NCBI RefSeq assembly: GCF_036325985.1
Contig: NZ_JAUHLI010000017.1
Span: 1 to 64,000 of the forward strand
Length of the DNA stretch: 64,000 nt
Source: Alkalimonas cellulosilytica
GTDB taxonomy: Bacteria > Pseudomonadota > Gammaproteobacteria > Enterobacterales > Alteromonadaceae
Direction of reading: 5' to 3'
Shown here piece by piece: positions 24,932-33,809 of this stretch. The translations under genes were made by a program, and so were the position numbers. The notes under the pieces are model-generated. The model ran no database searches. It was given only the letters and a program-made list of their open reading frames with translations, and was not told the origin of the DNA. Within the stretch, counting starts at the first letter, position 1, and each line of letters begins with the position of its first letter.

Positions 24932-26329
24932 ATGGAGTTAGATCCTCTGCTGCTATCGCGTATCCAGTTCGCGTTTGTGGTGTGCTTTCATGCGATTTTT
25001 CCCGTCTTTACCATAGGTCTGGCCAGCTTTATTGCTGTGCTGGAGGCGTTGTCGTTCAAAACCGGCCAGCCAGTGTGGCAGCGCTTGTCGAAGTTTTGGA
25101 TCCAGGTGTTTGCGGTGGTGTTTGGCATGGGGGTGGTATCCGGCATTGTGATGTCGTTCCAGTTTGGCACCAACTGGAGTAACTTCTCGTATGCCACTGC
25201 CAACTTCCTCGGGCCGGTACTGAGCTACGAAGTGGTCACCGCCTTTTTCCTGGAAGCCGCTTTTTTAGGGGTTTTGTTGTTCGGGCGGGATAAAGTGCCG
25301 CAAGGCGTGCATCTGTTCGCAGCCATTATGGTGGCGCTTGGCACCTTTATTTCTTCCTTCTGGATTTTATCGGCCAACTCCCTGATGCAAACACCCGGAG
25401 GTCTGGAGCTGCGTGATGGCATGTACCATGTGGTGTCCTGGTCTCAGGCGCTGTTTACCCCATCTTTCGGGTACCGTTTCCTGCATATGGCGCTGGCTTC
25501 CTTTTTAACCGCCGCTCTGGTGGTAGCTGGCGTGAGCGCCTGGTTTATCCTGCAAAAGCGTGAGTTTGAAAGCAACCGCAAAGCTTTATCCATTGCGCTG
25601 TGGATGCTGTTAATTCTGGCACCGATGCAGGTGGTGGTTGGCGATTTCCATGGTTTGAACACCCTGGAGCACCAACCGATGAAGGTGGCTGCGATGGAGG
25701 GCAACTGGCAAACCGACACCGGTGTGCCTTTGCTGCTCTTTGCCATCCCGGATCAGGCCGCGCAAACCAATCACTTTGCTATTGGTATTCCGAATATGGC
25801 GAGCTTTATTCTGACGCACGATTGGCAGGGGGAGGTACCCGGCCTGAATGAAGTCGCGCCAGAGATGCAGCCGCCGGTGTTTTTGGTGTTCTGGTCGTTC
25901 CGGATTATGGTGGCGATGGGCTTACTGATGGTGTTTTTTGGCCTGGCCGGTTGGGTGCTGCGTTACCGGCAGCGCTACCATCAAAGCCGCTGGTTTTTGC
26001 AAAGCCTGCGCTGGATGAGCCTCTCCCCCTTTATTGCGGTGCTGGCCGGTTGGGTTGTGACAGAAGCCGGTCGGGCGCCCTGGTTGATTTACGAGCAAAT
26101 GACCCACGCCGAAGGTCTGACCCCTTCACTTACCGGCGGTATGGCACTCTTTACCCTGATTGGCTATGTGGTGGTGTACAGCCTGGTGTTCAGTGCCGGG
26201 GTGTATTACTTGCTGAAAGTATTCCGTGGTGGCCTGGAGAAGGCCAATCAGCCGCATGAACAAGAAGAGGTGGAGCGCGCCAAGCGGCCATTCTCAGCTG
26301 CTCACGCCAGTCTGGAAGGAGAAAACTAA
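24932..26329 (+). CDS. cioA: Cytochrome bd-type (CIO-like) quinol oxidase subunit I
   Basis: 465 residues, multi-pass membrane protein with a short Q loop, as in cyanide-insensitive oxidases rather than E. coli CydA. Haem ligands are expected in 'FHAIFPVFTIGLASF' (His) and 'SYEVVTAFFLEAAFLG' (Glu); the conserved 'TEAGRAPWLIYE' is present. It oxidises quinol and reduces oxygen to water in the inner membrane without pumping protons. AGGAGAACG precedes ATG 24932. The stop overlaps the start of subunit II by one base. bd oxidases tolerate sulfide and cyanide, which suits the divergent sulfide:quinone oxidoreductase operon. Confidence 0.93.
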   Translation: MELDPLLLSRIQFAFVVCFHAIFPVFTIGLASFIAVLEALSFKTGQPVWQRLSKFWIQVFAVVFGMGVVSGIVMSFQFGTNWSNFSYATANFLGPVLSYEVVTAFFLEAAFLGVLLFGRDKVPQGVHLFAAIMVALGTFISSFWILSANSLMQTPGGLELRDGMYHVVSWSQALFTPSFGYRFLHMALASFLTAALVVAGVSAWFILQKREFESNRKALSIALWMLLILAPMQVVVGDFHGLNTLEHQPMKVAAMEGNWQTDTGVPLLLFAIPDQAAQTNHFAIGIPNMASFILTHDWQGEVPGLNEVAPEMQPPVFLVFWSFRIMVAMGLLMVFFGLAGWVLRYRQRYHQSRWFLQSLRWMSLSPFIAVLAGWVVTEAGRAPWLIYEQMTHAEGLTPSLTGGMALFTLIGYVVVYSLVFSAGVYYLLKVFRGGLEKANQPHEQEEVERAKRPFSAAHASLEGEN

Positions 26330-27330
26330 TGGACCAGCCTTTTGATTTGACTTTAATTTGGGCGGTGATCATTGCTTTTGGGGTGATGATGTATGTGCTG
26401 ATGGATGGATTCGATCTGGGGCAGGGCATCTTGTTTCCTTTTGCGCCGGATGAGCATTACCGCGATGTGATGATGAACTCGGTAGCTCCGGTGTGGGATG
26501 GCAATGAAACCTGGCTGGTGCTTGGGGGCGCAGGCCTGCTGGCGGCATTCCCTTTGGTGTACTCGGTGTTTTTGCCGGCGCTTTATATCGGGGTGTTCCT
26601 GCTGCTGGCTGGCTTGATTTTCCGTGGCGTGGCCTTTGAGTTTCGTTTTAAAGCTAAAACCTCCAAGTACCTGTGGAACTGGGCCTTTGCCGGCGGCTCT
26701 ACCGTGGCAGCATTTGCACAGGGTGCAGTCGTTGGGGCTTATATCCAGGGGTTTGCCACGGAAAACTTCCGCTATGTAGGCGGGGCTTTTGACTGGTTAA
26801 CTCCTTTTACCGTCATTACCGGCCTTGGGCTGGTGGCAGGCTACGCCTTACTGGGCGCGACCTGGCTGATTATGAAATCTGAAGGCGAAGTACAGCAATG
26901 GGCCTACAAACTAACACCGCGATTATTGCTAGCGGTGCTGGTGGTCTTTGCCGTCATCAGTGTCTATACCCCCTTTGTCGATCCCAAGGTGATGGAGCGC
27001 TGGTTTGATGGTTTTAGCGCTATCTGGTTGCTGCCTCTGCTAGCGCTGTACTGTGCCTGGGCTATCTATCGTTCGGTCCAAAAGCAGCAGGAAGGCTTGC
27101 CCTTTGTTGCCACCATGGGCTTGTTCCTCTTTACTTACCTGGGCTTGCTGGCCAGTAAATGGCCTTACATGGTGCCACCGGACTACACCTTGTGGGATGC
27201 CGCTTCTGCCTATGAGTCGCAACTCTTCTTGTTGCTGGGTTTCTTGTTTGTTATCCCGATTGTACTGGCCTATACCGCCTGGACCTATTGGGTATTTCGG
27301 GGCAAAGTGAAAGCAACGGGTTACCACTAA
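26329..27330 (+). CDS. cioB: Cytochrome bd-type (CIO-like) quinol oxidase subunit II
   Basis: 333 residues, about eight membrane helices, with the subunit II signature 'LMDGFDLGQGILFPF' and 'APVWDGNETWLVLGGAGLLA'. It completes the bd oxidase with subunit I, to which it is joined by a one-base overlap (TAATG). No CydX-like small subunit gene follows; the next start codon is two bases after the stop. It is therefore part of one transcript with cydDC, rhodanese and DsrE-like genes. Confidence 0.94.
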   Translation: MDQPFDLTLIWAVIIAFGVMMYVLMDGFDLGQGILFPFAPDEHYRDVMMNSVAPVWDGNETWLVLGGAGLLAAFPLVYSVFLPALYIGVFLLLAGLIFRGVAFEFRFKAKTSKYLWNWAFAGGSTVAAFAQGAVVGAYIQGFATENFRYVGGAFDWLTPFTVITGLGLVAGYALLGATWLIMKSEGEVQQWAYKLTPRLLLAVLVVFAVISVYTPFVDPKVMERWFDGFSAIWLLPLLALYCAWAIYRSVQKQQEGLPFVATMGLFLFTYLGLLASKWPYMVPPDYTLWDAASAYESQLFLLLGFLFVIPIVLAYTAWTYWVFRGKVKATGYH

Positions 27331-27331
27331 G

Positions 27332-29026
27332 GTGCAAGGCTTGCGGGGCGATGCGACAGATGTGCAGGCCGGGAAGGCTTTGTTGCACACTGTGGTTAAG
27401 CAGCAACGGCCACTGCTGACCGGCGCTGTGCTGTTGGGACTGTTATCGACCCTGGGCTTGATCGGTCAGTGGCTGGCTCTGGCCTGGTTGCTGGGGGAGG
27501 TTATTTTGCCTGCAGAGCGCTGGCAGTGGAGTATGGCCTATCCCAGTGTATTGCTGTTTTTGCTGGCGCTGGTATTGCGTGCTGGCGCAGCCTGGGGGCA
27601 GGAGTATTGCGCCAGCCGGGCCAGCATTGCGGTGCGCCAATCGCTGCGACTGCAATTGCTGCAGCTGTGGCGTGAGGGGCCAGCCTGGCGCCTGGGTGAG
27701 CTGTCAGCTGCCGATTGGGCCAGTCAGTGGGGCGATAACATTGAGACGATGGATGGCTATGTTGCCCGCTACTGGCCACAGCAGTATCTGGCGCTGTTAT
27801 CGCCGTTGCTGATGCTGGCTCTGATTGCCTGGCTGAACTGGCTGATGGCGCTGATTTTGTTGCTGGCAGCTCCCTTGATCCCACTGTTTATGGTGTTGGT
27901 TGGACTTGGCGCGGAACAAATTAACCGACGCCACCAGTTGGAGCGTCAGCGACTGGCCGGACACTTTTTAAATCGGGTGAAGCAGTTGCGGTTATTGCGC
28001 CAGCTGGGCGCTATCGCACAGAGCAGTCAGCAGATTGCCCGCCAAAGCGGCCGCTACCGCGATCTGCTGATGGCGACCTTAAAGGTTGCCTTCTTATCCT
28101 CTGCTGTGCTGGAATTCTTCGCCAGTGTCGCGGTTGCCTCGGTGGCTATCTACATTGGCTTTGTGCTGTTCGGGGCCATTGACTGGGGACCTGCTGCCAG
28201 CATCAGTTTATTCAGTGGGTTAACCATCCTGTTGCTGGCACCAGAGTACTTTCAGCCCATTCGTCAGTTTGCGCAGACCTATCATGACAAAGCAGCAGCC
28301 CTTGCCGCTGCGATGCAGCTGGCGCCCTGGCTGGCCAAAGCGACAGAGCCGGATAGGTCTGAACCGCAGCCATCCGACAGCCATGCTCTGCAACTGACTG
28401 AGCTGGTCAGCGCCTATCCGACACAAGCGCTCAGGCCGCCGCCGGTGACACTGACGGTGCCTGAGCATCATTGCCTGCTGTTGAGTGGCCCTTCCGGTAG
28501 CGGTAAAACCACCGCACTAAAAACACTCGCTGGCTTAATCCCTGCCAAAGCAGGGGCTTTTCATTGGCCGAATAAACACGGCCGCATGGTGTATCTGCCG
28601 CAGCAACCCTGGATAAAGCCTGGCAGCTGGGCCGACAATCTGCGGCTCTATGCGCCGGATGCCAGTGAATCCGACATGATGAGTGTGTTGGAGCAGCTGG
28701 GGCTAGCCCCGCTGTTGGCCGAGCAAACGAATGGGCTGGCGACACCACTGAACCCAGCCGACACGGCGCTTTCAGGTGGTCAGCTGCAGCGGTTGATGCT
28801 AGCTCGTGCTTTGCTGGCTCCCGCTTCAGTGCTGCTGTTGGATGAGCCCACTGCCAGGTTGGATCAGCAAAGTAAAGCGCTGGTGATGGCAGTGTTGGCG
28901 CAGCGCAAAAGCTGTCAATGGTTGCTGATTGCCAGCCATGATCCGGCCATGCAACAACTGGCTGATCACTACTGGTTTTTTGCTGCCACAGATGCAGGCA
29001 CTGGGCTCAGCGAGGCGCCGGTATGA
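27332..29026 (+). CDS. cydD: Thiol exporter ABC subunit CydD
   Basis: 564 residues: about six membrane helices (to residue 310) and an ATPase domain with Walker A 'LLSGPSGSGKTTALKTL', signature 'LSGGQLQRLMLARALL' and Walker B 'SVLLLDEPTARLD'. With CydC it exports cysteine and glutathione to the periplasm and is needed to assemble bd oxidases. The apparent start is a GTG two bases after the cioB stop with a weak ribosome site (AAGG), so coupled translation is likely; a start some codons later is possible. It overlaps cydC by four bases. Confidence 0.9.
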   Translation: MQGLRGDATDVQAGKALLHTVVKQQRPLLTGAVLLGLLSTLGLIGQWLALAWLLGEVILPAERWQWSMAYPSVLLFLLALVLRAGAAWGQEYCASRASIAVRQSLRLQLLQLWREGPAWRLGELSAADWASQWGDNIETMDGYVARYWPQQYLALLSPLLMLALIAWLNWLMALILLLAAPLIPLFMVLVGLGAEQINRRHQLERQRLAGHFLNRVKQLRLLRQLGAIAQSSQQIARQSGRYRDLLMATLKVAFLSSAVLEFFASVAVASVAIYIGFVLFGAIDWGPAASISLFSGLTILLLAPEYFQPIRQFAQTYHDKAAALAAAMQLAPWLAKATEPDRSEPQPSDSHALQLTELVSAYPTQALRPPPVTLTVPEHHCLLLSGPSGSGKTTALKTLAGLIPAKAGAFHWPNKHGRMVYLPQQPWIKPGSWADNLRLYAPDASESDMMSVLEQLGLAPLLAEQTNGLATPLNPADTALSGGQLQRLMLARALLAPASVLLLDEPTARLDQQSKALVMAVLAQRKSCQWLLIASHDPAMQQLADHYWFFAATDAGTGLSEAPV

Positions 29027-30714
29027 GCAATGATCGTACCATGCTGCAGTATTGGCTGCAATTGCTGGTGTGGCAACACCGGGGACGCTTGCTGCTGGCT
29101 GCTGCTTTGACCTTGCTGACTGCACTGTTTGGCCTGGCTTTATTGGGTTTATCTGGCTGGTTTATTACCGCCACGGCCGTGGTCGGGGCCATCCTGCTAG
29201 CCGGCGGCAGTGCTTTTCTGGAGCTGTACATGCCAGGCAGTGGCATTCGTTTTTTTGCTCTGGGTCGCACGATCAGCCGCTATGCCGAACGGGTATTCAG
29301 TCATCAGCTGGTGCTGGAGCAACTGGCGAGAGTGCGGGTTCAGTTATTTCAGGGGCTGGCACATTTGCCCGATAGCGCGCTGCAGCAGGCGCAAGATGCC
29401 GACTGGCTGAATCGCCTGACCACGGATCTGGAACAACTGGATACCGTTTTGCTGCGCTTGTTACTGCCACCGGCCAGTTTGCTGCTGGTTTGGCTGCTGC
29501 TGGGTGGTTTTTTTGCCGTTTGGTCAGTGCCGCTGGCGCTAGGGTTCTTGCTGGTTGGCTTGCCGTTGCTGTTGCTGATCCTGGCTCTGTTTATCCGGCA
29601 AAGCGTGGCTTTGAATTATCAACTCAGCGCTCTGCTTAATGAGAGCCGGCAGCAGGTGATTACACAGCTGGAAGGACTGGACGAGCTGCGGGTAGCCGGG
29701 CAATTGCAGGCAGAGCAGCAGGCTGTTGTGCAGTTGCTCGCGCTGATTGATGGAAAACAACATCGTGTTAGCCAGCAGCAGGCGCTTAGCCAGTTGCTGC
29801 TGCAATTGCTGCATGGTGGTCTGGTGCTCTTTGTGGCGCTGCTGGCGGTTGCTGGTTACCAGCATGGCTGGTTCTCCGGGCCGGTTGCGGTGATGCTGGT
29901 GTTGCCTGTGCTGGCGCTTAGTGAGCTGCTGCAACCTTTACCCGGGCAACTGGCCAGTGCCGGTCGTAGCTGGTTTGCGGCCAAGCGGCTGTATCCGCTG
30001 GCTACCCAACCGGAGCCTGCGGCAGCAGCGGGCGACGAAGCGCTGAACACCGTACAACTGCAGCTGCATCGGTATGGTCGTATTGCGGCAAGCTTGCAGC
30101 GGCCATTCGCCCTTCACCTGTCGGCAGAGCGGCCGGTGTTGTTGGTCAGTGGTGCATCCGGCACCGGCAAAAGCAGCCTGGCAGAGCTATTGGTACGTGA
30201 CACCTTGCCCGGCGCTGCAGAGCTTCGCTGGAATGGCAGGGTGCGCTCGGCATGGCAACAAGCGGGGCTTCACCAGCAGGTGGCGCTGTTAAGCCAGCAA
30301 AGTGGCATGCTGGCCGATACACTTCGTACCAATCTGATGGTGGGCCTGTCCGATGTGACCGAGCAGCGGTTGTGGCAAGTTTTGATCCAGGTCGAGTTGG
30401 ATCAGTGGGCGCAATCGCTGCCGAAGCAACTGGATACCTGGTTGGGCGATAGTGGCCAGCAAGTATCGGGCGGCCAGGCCCGGCGCATTAACCTGGCGCG
30501 CTGGCTGCTACGCTCACCTCGCCTGGTGATTCTGGATGAACCTTTCTATGGCCTGGATCAGGCGCAGGCAGCAAGGATCTGGCAAGCCATCCAGCCCTGG
30601 ATGCAAGGCCGCCTGGTGTTATTGCTGCTTCATCACCGGCCAGATTTTTTGGCTGATGGCTGGCCAGAGCTTTCTTTAAATTTGGATACAACCACGGAGG
30701 AGACGATATCATGA
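29023..30714 (+). CDS. cydC: Thiol exporter ABC subunit CydC
   Basis: 563 residues with an N-terminal six-helix membrane domain ('AGGSAFLELYMPGSGIRFFA' region) and an ATPase domain: Walker A 'VSGASGTGKSSLAELL', signature 'VSGGQARRINLARWLL' and Walker B 'LVILDEPFYGLD'. It is the partner of CydD in thiol export. It is joined by ATGA overlaps to cydD upstream and to the rhodanese gene downstream. In this operon, exported glutathione could also serve as acceptor for sulfane sulfur made by the periplasmic sulfide:quinone oxidoreductase; that is inference. Confidence 0.9.
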   Translation: MSNDRTMLQYWLQLLVWQHRGRLLLAAALTLLTALFGLALLGLSGWFITATAVVGAILLAGGSAFLELYMPGSGIRFFALGRTISRYAERVFSHQLVLEQLARVRVQLFQGLAHLPDSALQQAQDADWLNRLTTDLEQLDTVLLRLLLPPASLLLVWLLLGGFFAVWSVPLALGFLLVGLPLLLLILALFIRQSVALNYQLSALLNESRQQVITQLEGLDELRVAGQLQAEQQAVVQLLALIDGKQHRVSQQQALSQLLLQLLHGGLVLFVALLAVAGYQHGWFSGPVAVMLVLPVLALSELLQPLPGQLASAGRSWFAAKRLYPLATQPEPAAAAGDEALNTVQLQLHRYGRIAASLQRPFALHLSAERPVLLVSGASGTGKSSLAELLVRDTLPGAAELRWNGRVRSAWQQAGLHQQVALLSQQSGMLADTLRTNLMVGLSDVTEQRLWQVLIQVELDQWAQSLPKQLDTWLGDSGQQVSGGQARRINLARWLLRSPRLVILDEPFYGLDQAQAARIWQAIQPWMQGRLVLLLLHHRPDFLADGWPELSLNLDTTTEETIS

Positions 30715-31322
30715 AGTTCTTTCAAAGCCTTGCCATGCTGGCTTGCTTAGTGAGTGGTGCGGTTTTCGCAGCCACAGGCAACCCTGTTGCCAGCAGTAAG
30801 GATCCCAGTCAAAGCAGTCTTGGGCTGTATGTGACGGCCAAAGAAGCCTATGCGATGCTGGAGCAAGACCCGAAGGCGGTGCTGGTGGATGTACGCGATC
30901 CGGTGGAAATAAAGTTTACCGGTTTTGCCACCCCAACCAAAATTCATGTGCCCTGGTTGCTGACCGATACCAGTCGGCTGAATGCGGATCAGCAAACCTG
31001 GCCGATGCAGCCGAACCCGCAGTTTGATCAGCAGTTACTGAGCCGCTTGCAACAGCTTGGCGTGCAAAAAGACGATGCCATTATCCTCATTTGCCGAAGC
31101 GGTGCGACCCGTAGTGCGCCGGCGGTGGACCGGTTGGCGGGTTATGGCTACCACAATGTCTGGTCGGTGACCGATGGCTTTGAAGGCAATACCTTGCCAG
31201 AAGGACCATCCAAAGGCGTACGGGCGCTGGATGGCTGGCGCAATTCCGGTTTGCCCTGGAGCTACCGGGTGCCAGCGGATGTCGCCTGGACAGCCCCAAC
31301 AGCCGAAACGGCACAGCATTAA
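30711..31322 (+). CDS. Exported rhodanese-like sulfurtransferase
   Basis: 203 residues with a signal peptide ending near 'SGAVFAATG'. A single rhodanese domain (about residues 40-185) has the active-site Cys128 in 'LICRSGATRSAP' and the conserved 'AVLVDVRDPVEIKF'. Rhodaneses carry sulfane sulfur as a Cys persulfide and transfer it to thiols. Its start overlaps the cydC stop (ATGA), so it belongs to the oxidase/thiol-export transcript. A periplasmic location matches the Tat-exported sulfide:quinone oxidoreductase, whose product it could accept. Confidence 0.9.
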   Translation: MKFFQSLAMLACLVSGAVFAATGNPVASSKDPSQSSLGLYVTAKEAYAMLEQDPKAVLVDVRDPVEIKFTGFATPTKIHVPWLLTDTSRLNADQQTWPMQPNPQFDQQLLSRLQQLGVQKDDAIILICRSGATRSAPAVDRLAGYGYHNVWSVTDGFEGNTLPEGPSKGVRALDGWRNSGLPWSYRVPADVAWTAPTAETAQH

Positions 31323-31434
31323 ATGACAACGATACAGCGCATCAGGTTGCAAACCACGGCTTGCAAACCACTACGAAAACCGCTGTGAAAACTACGATAC
31401 AAATTACGATGAAAACCACGAAGGAGAACGATCG
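31323..31434 (+). repeat. Degenerate direct repeats in the rhodanese/DsrE-like gap
   Basis: This 112-base gap contains six loose copies of an AAACYACGA-like unit (for example AAACCACGG, AAACCACTACG, AAAACTACGATA, AAAACCACGAAGG). Two very short open frames (21 and 9 codons) could be leader peptides but are not convincing. It ends in the ribosome site AAGGAG for the gene at 31435. Confidence 0.4.
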
Positions 31435-31848
31435 ATGAAACTATGGCAAACCCTGGCTTGTGCCGCTGTTGTCAGCACAGCCGCTCACGCTGATAACGAT
31501 GTCTTTGTTTACCTGACCAGCTCGTCCTTGCAAACTCAGGGCATGGCGATGGTGCTGGCCAGCCAGATGCAACAGCAAGGTGCCAATGTCTCGGTACTGC
31601 TGTGTGATGGGGCCGGCGACTTGGCACTCAAAGGCCATGAAAGCCCGACGTTGAAACCAAGAGACGTCACTCCAGCTCAGTTGCTGCAGCAATTAATGTC
31701 TGGTGGCGCCAGTGTCGAGGTGTGCGCGCTCTACTTGCCAAACAAGCCGGCCACTGCCGATGCGCTGCTCGATGGTGTAACGGCAGCGCAGCCGCCGCGG
31801 ATTGCTGAAAAGATGCTGAATCCGGCGGTAAAAGTTTTTAGCTTTTAA
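31435..31848 (+). CDS. Exported DsrE-like sulfur carrier candidate
   Basis: 137 residues with a signal peptide ending 'STAAHADND'. The remainder follows the DsrE/DsrF fold pattern: 'DVFVYLTSSSLQTQGMAMVL', then 'NVSVLLCDGAGDLAL' with Cys57 and 'VEVCALYLPN' with Cys97. Both cysteines lie at places where DsrE-family proteins carry sulfur. The family receives and passes sulfane sulfur. The gene is the last of the oxidase/thiol/rhodanese transcript, ahead of a terminator, and completes a plausible periplasmic sulfur-relay set. Specific partner and reaction are unknown. Confidence 0.72.
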   Translation: MKLWQTLACAAVVSTAAHADNDVFVYLTSSSLQTQGMAMVLASQMQQQGANVSVLLCDGAGDLALKGHESPTLKPRDVTPAQLLQQLMSGGASVEVCALYLPNKPATADALLDGVTAAQPPRIAEKMLNPAVKVFSF

Positions 31849-31867
31849 TGGCCTGGCCGAGCTCAGG

Positions 31868-31893
31868 AAAACGGTCTTCGGGCCGTTTTTTTG
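31868..31893 (+). terminator. Intrinsic terminator with UUCG tetraloop
   Basis: The stem AAAACGGTC / GGCCGTTTT is closed by a TTCG tetraloop and followed by a T run. It ends the cioAB-cydDC-rhodanese-DsrE transcript. Confidence 0.85.
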
Positions 31894-31967
31894 CGCAAGC
31901 ACAAAGCAAAGCCCTGTTCTATAGGGTAAGATATCATTTTAAGTGAAGATGAATATACGAGGTGGGC

Positions 31968-33578
31968 ATGGCAACAAAGGCGTTCTCGGTTGGAAAAAAA
32001 TTAACCCTGAGTTTTGGCTTGCTGGCGGTTCTGATGGTAGTGGTCGCAGTGGTCGTGCAGCTGGCACAAAACACCATGAATGCTGCCCGCAGTGCCGCAG
32101 CTGAAAAGCGAGAACTGTCCATCTTGCAAATGCAGCGGGAAATTGATCACCTGAACTGGGCCAATGAGCTGGCCAGCAGCATGCTGCTGCAACAACCTTT
32201 TCGCGGGCAGCTCGAGCCCACCCAGTGCAATTTTGGCCGCTGGTACGATGCCTTTCGCGCATCCGAAGCATACACCACGGCAAGTCCTGAACTAAAACGA
32301 GCCCTGGATGCGATGGATCGGCCGCACCGTGAGCTGCATGCCTCTGCCAAAGCCATCGTAGCAGCAAGCCCGCAAGAGCAAATTCGCATTTATCAGCAGC
32401 AAACCTTGCAGCACTTGGGTGAGATGCGCGGTTATTTGACACAAGTTGCTGAATTGTTCCAAGCCGAGCGTGATGCCATTATTGCCAAAGCGGAGCGTTC
32501 CGACCGTCGCTCCATGGGCTTGGTCTGGACGGCTATGGCACTTACGATTGTGATTGCCATTGCTTTGATTTTCTTATTGCGCCGTTTGATTTCAGAGCCG
32601 ATGAAAACGCTGAAGAACCGTGCTCAGCAAATTGCCGGAGGTGATTTAACCGGTGCGCCTTTGCAAGTTGCCAGTACCGATGAAGTGGGGATGGCGGCGC
32701 TGGCGTTTAATGAGATGCAGCAGCAACTGCATGATTTGATGGCAGGTTTAATCGGCAATGCCAACAAAGTGGCCGAGCATGCCGCGCATGTGGCGGTGAT
32801 TACCAGCGAAACCGATCAGGATTTGCAACGTCAGGCCGCTGAAATCGATCAGTTGGCAACTGCCATGAATGAAATGGCGGCGACCATTGCCGAGGTCGCC
32901 AAGCACGCACAAAACACCTCGACAGCGACGCACGATTCAGAACAACACGCAGAGCAAGGGCAAACCATTGTCCGGCGTGTGATTACTGCCATCAGCGACA
33001 TCGCTGCCGAGGTGGAGCAGGCGTCAGGGACCATTACAACGGTGCAGCAGGAAAGCACCAACATCGGCGGGATCCTGGATACGATTCAGGCGATTGCCGA
33101 GCAAACCAACTTGCTGGCGTTGAATGCGGCCATCGAGGCCGCCCGCGCCGGCGAGCAAGGTCGGGGCTTTGCGGTGGTGGCCGATGAAGTACGAACCTTA
33201 GCGGCCAGAACGCAGCAATCGACGACTGAAATTAAAACCTTGATTGACCGCCTGCAGCAAAGCTCCGGTGCCGCGGTGGCCACCATGCAAACGGGCGTTG
33301 AGAAAGCCAAAGGCGGTGTCGCTCTGGCCGATCAAGCTGGCAGTGCACTGACCGATATCATGAGCTCTGTCAGTTCCATCACCGATATGACATTGCAAAT
33401 CGCCAGTGCGACCGAGCAGCAGAGTACTGTGGTGCAGGAGATGGATCAAAATCTGCTGAAGGTAAATAGCCTGACAGTAGAAACCAAAGCCCGTTCGCAG
33501 CAAGCGGATGCCACTTCCACCGAGCTGGAGCGGATGGCACAAGACCTGCTGGCTTATGGCAAGCGTTTTAAAATTTAA
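31968..33578 (+). CDS. Methyl-accepting chemotaxis protein with CZB-like sensor
   Basis: 536 residues from ATG 31968 (GAGG five bases upstream; a GTG two codons earlier is less likely). The first membrane helix (about 12-32) is followed by a sensor with the zinc-binding CZB pattern: His in 'REIDHLNWANELASSML', Cys in 'QCNFGRWYDAF' and 'PHRELH'. A second helix ('VWTAMALTIVIAIALIFLL'), a HAMP domain and a cytoplasmic signalling hairpin with 'LALNAAIEAARAGEQGRGFA' follow. It reports to CheA/CheW. CZB domains bind zinc and sense hypochlorite or redox in known cases and are usually cytoplasmic and C-terminal; here the motif lies between the membrane helices. Confidence 0.88.
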   Translation: MATKAFSVGKKLTLSFGLLAVLMVVVAVVVQLAQNTMNAARSAAAEKRELSILQMQREIDHLNWANELASSMLLQQPFRGQLEPTQCNFGRWYDAFRASEAYTTASPELKRALDAMDRPHRELHASAKAIVAASPQEQIRIYQQQTLQHLGEMRGYLTQVAELFQAERDAIIAKAERSDRRSMGLVWTAMALTIVIAIALIFLLRRLISEPMKTLKNRAQQIAGGDLTGAPLQVASTDEVGMAALAFNEMQQQLHDLMAGLIGNANKVAEHAAHVAVITSETDQDLQRQAAEIDQLATAMNEMAATIAEVAKHAQNTSTATHDSEQHAEQGQTIVRRVITAISDIAAEVEQASGTITTVQQESTNIGGILDTIQAIAEQTNLLALNAAIEAARAGEQGRGFAVVADEVRTLAARTQQSTTEIKTLIDRLQQSSGAAVATMQTGVEKAKGGVALADQAGSALTDIMSSVSSITDMTLQIASATEQQSTVVQEMDQNLLKVNSLTVETKARSQQADATSTELERMAQDLLAYGKRFKI

Positions 33579-33586
33579 CTCTGCTT

Positions 33587-33614
33587 GCAGGTGCCAACGC
33601 GGATTGGCACCTGC
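33587..33614 (+). terminator. Perfect hairpin after chemoreceptor gene, no U-tract
   Basis: GCAGGTGCCAA and TTGGCACCTGC form an 11-base perfect stem around CGCGGA, nine bases after the stop. ATAAAATCC follows rather than a T run, so it may end or stabilise the transcript. Confidence 0.5.
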
Positions 33615-33630
33615 ATAAAATCCGCACTAA

Positions 33631-33647
33631 TTGGTGAAATTCACCAA
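33631..33647. promoter_or_regulatory. Palindrome TTGGTGAA-A-TTCACCAA upstream of pspA
   Basis: Eight-base arms about the central base, roughly 120 bases upstream of the sigma-54 promoter. That is the expected distance for an enhancer site of PspF, the sigma-54 activator of psp operons. Assignment to PspF is inference. Confidence 0.45.
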
Positions 33648-33743
33648 CCTCCTATTTTTCTCTTCGTGGCAAGGCTGGTCCAGAAATGAGTTTTCTGGAT
33701 TTGATGTTATTGATTTAAAATGAAAAATTAATTTTAGGCAGAT

Positions 33744-33760
33744 TTGGCACGGCTCTTGAA
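33744..33760 (+). promoter_or_regulatory. Sigma-54 promoter of pspA
   Basis: TTGGCAC, five bases, then TTGAA is a close match to the -24 (TGGCAC) and -12 (TTGC) elements with correct spacing, about 50 bases before the pspA start. It is the standard promoter class for phage-shock operons. Confidence 0.75.
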
Positions 33761-33809
33761 GTGCTATTGGGACATCACTTACTCCAGGTAGAAAAAAAAG
33801 GAAAATCCC

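Noticed and set aside
31323..31388. 21-codon open frame after the rhodanese gene
   Set aside because: No ribosome site of its own and no sensible peptide features; kept only within the repeat note.
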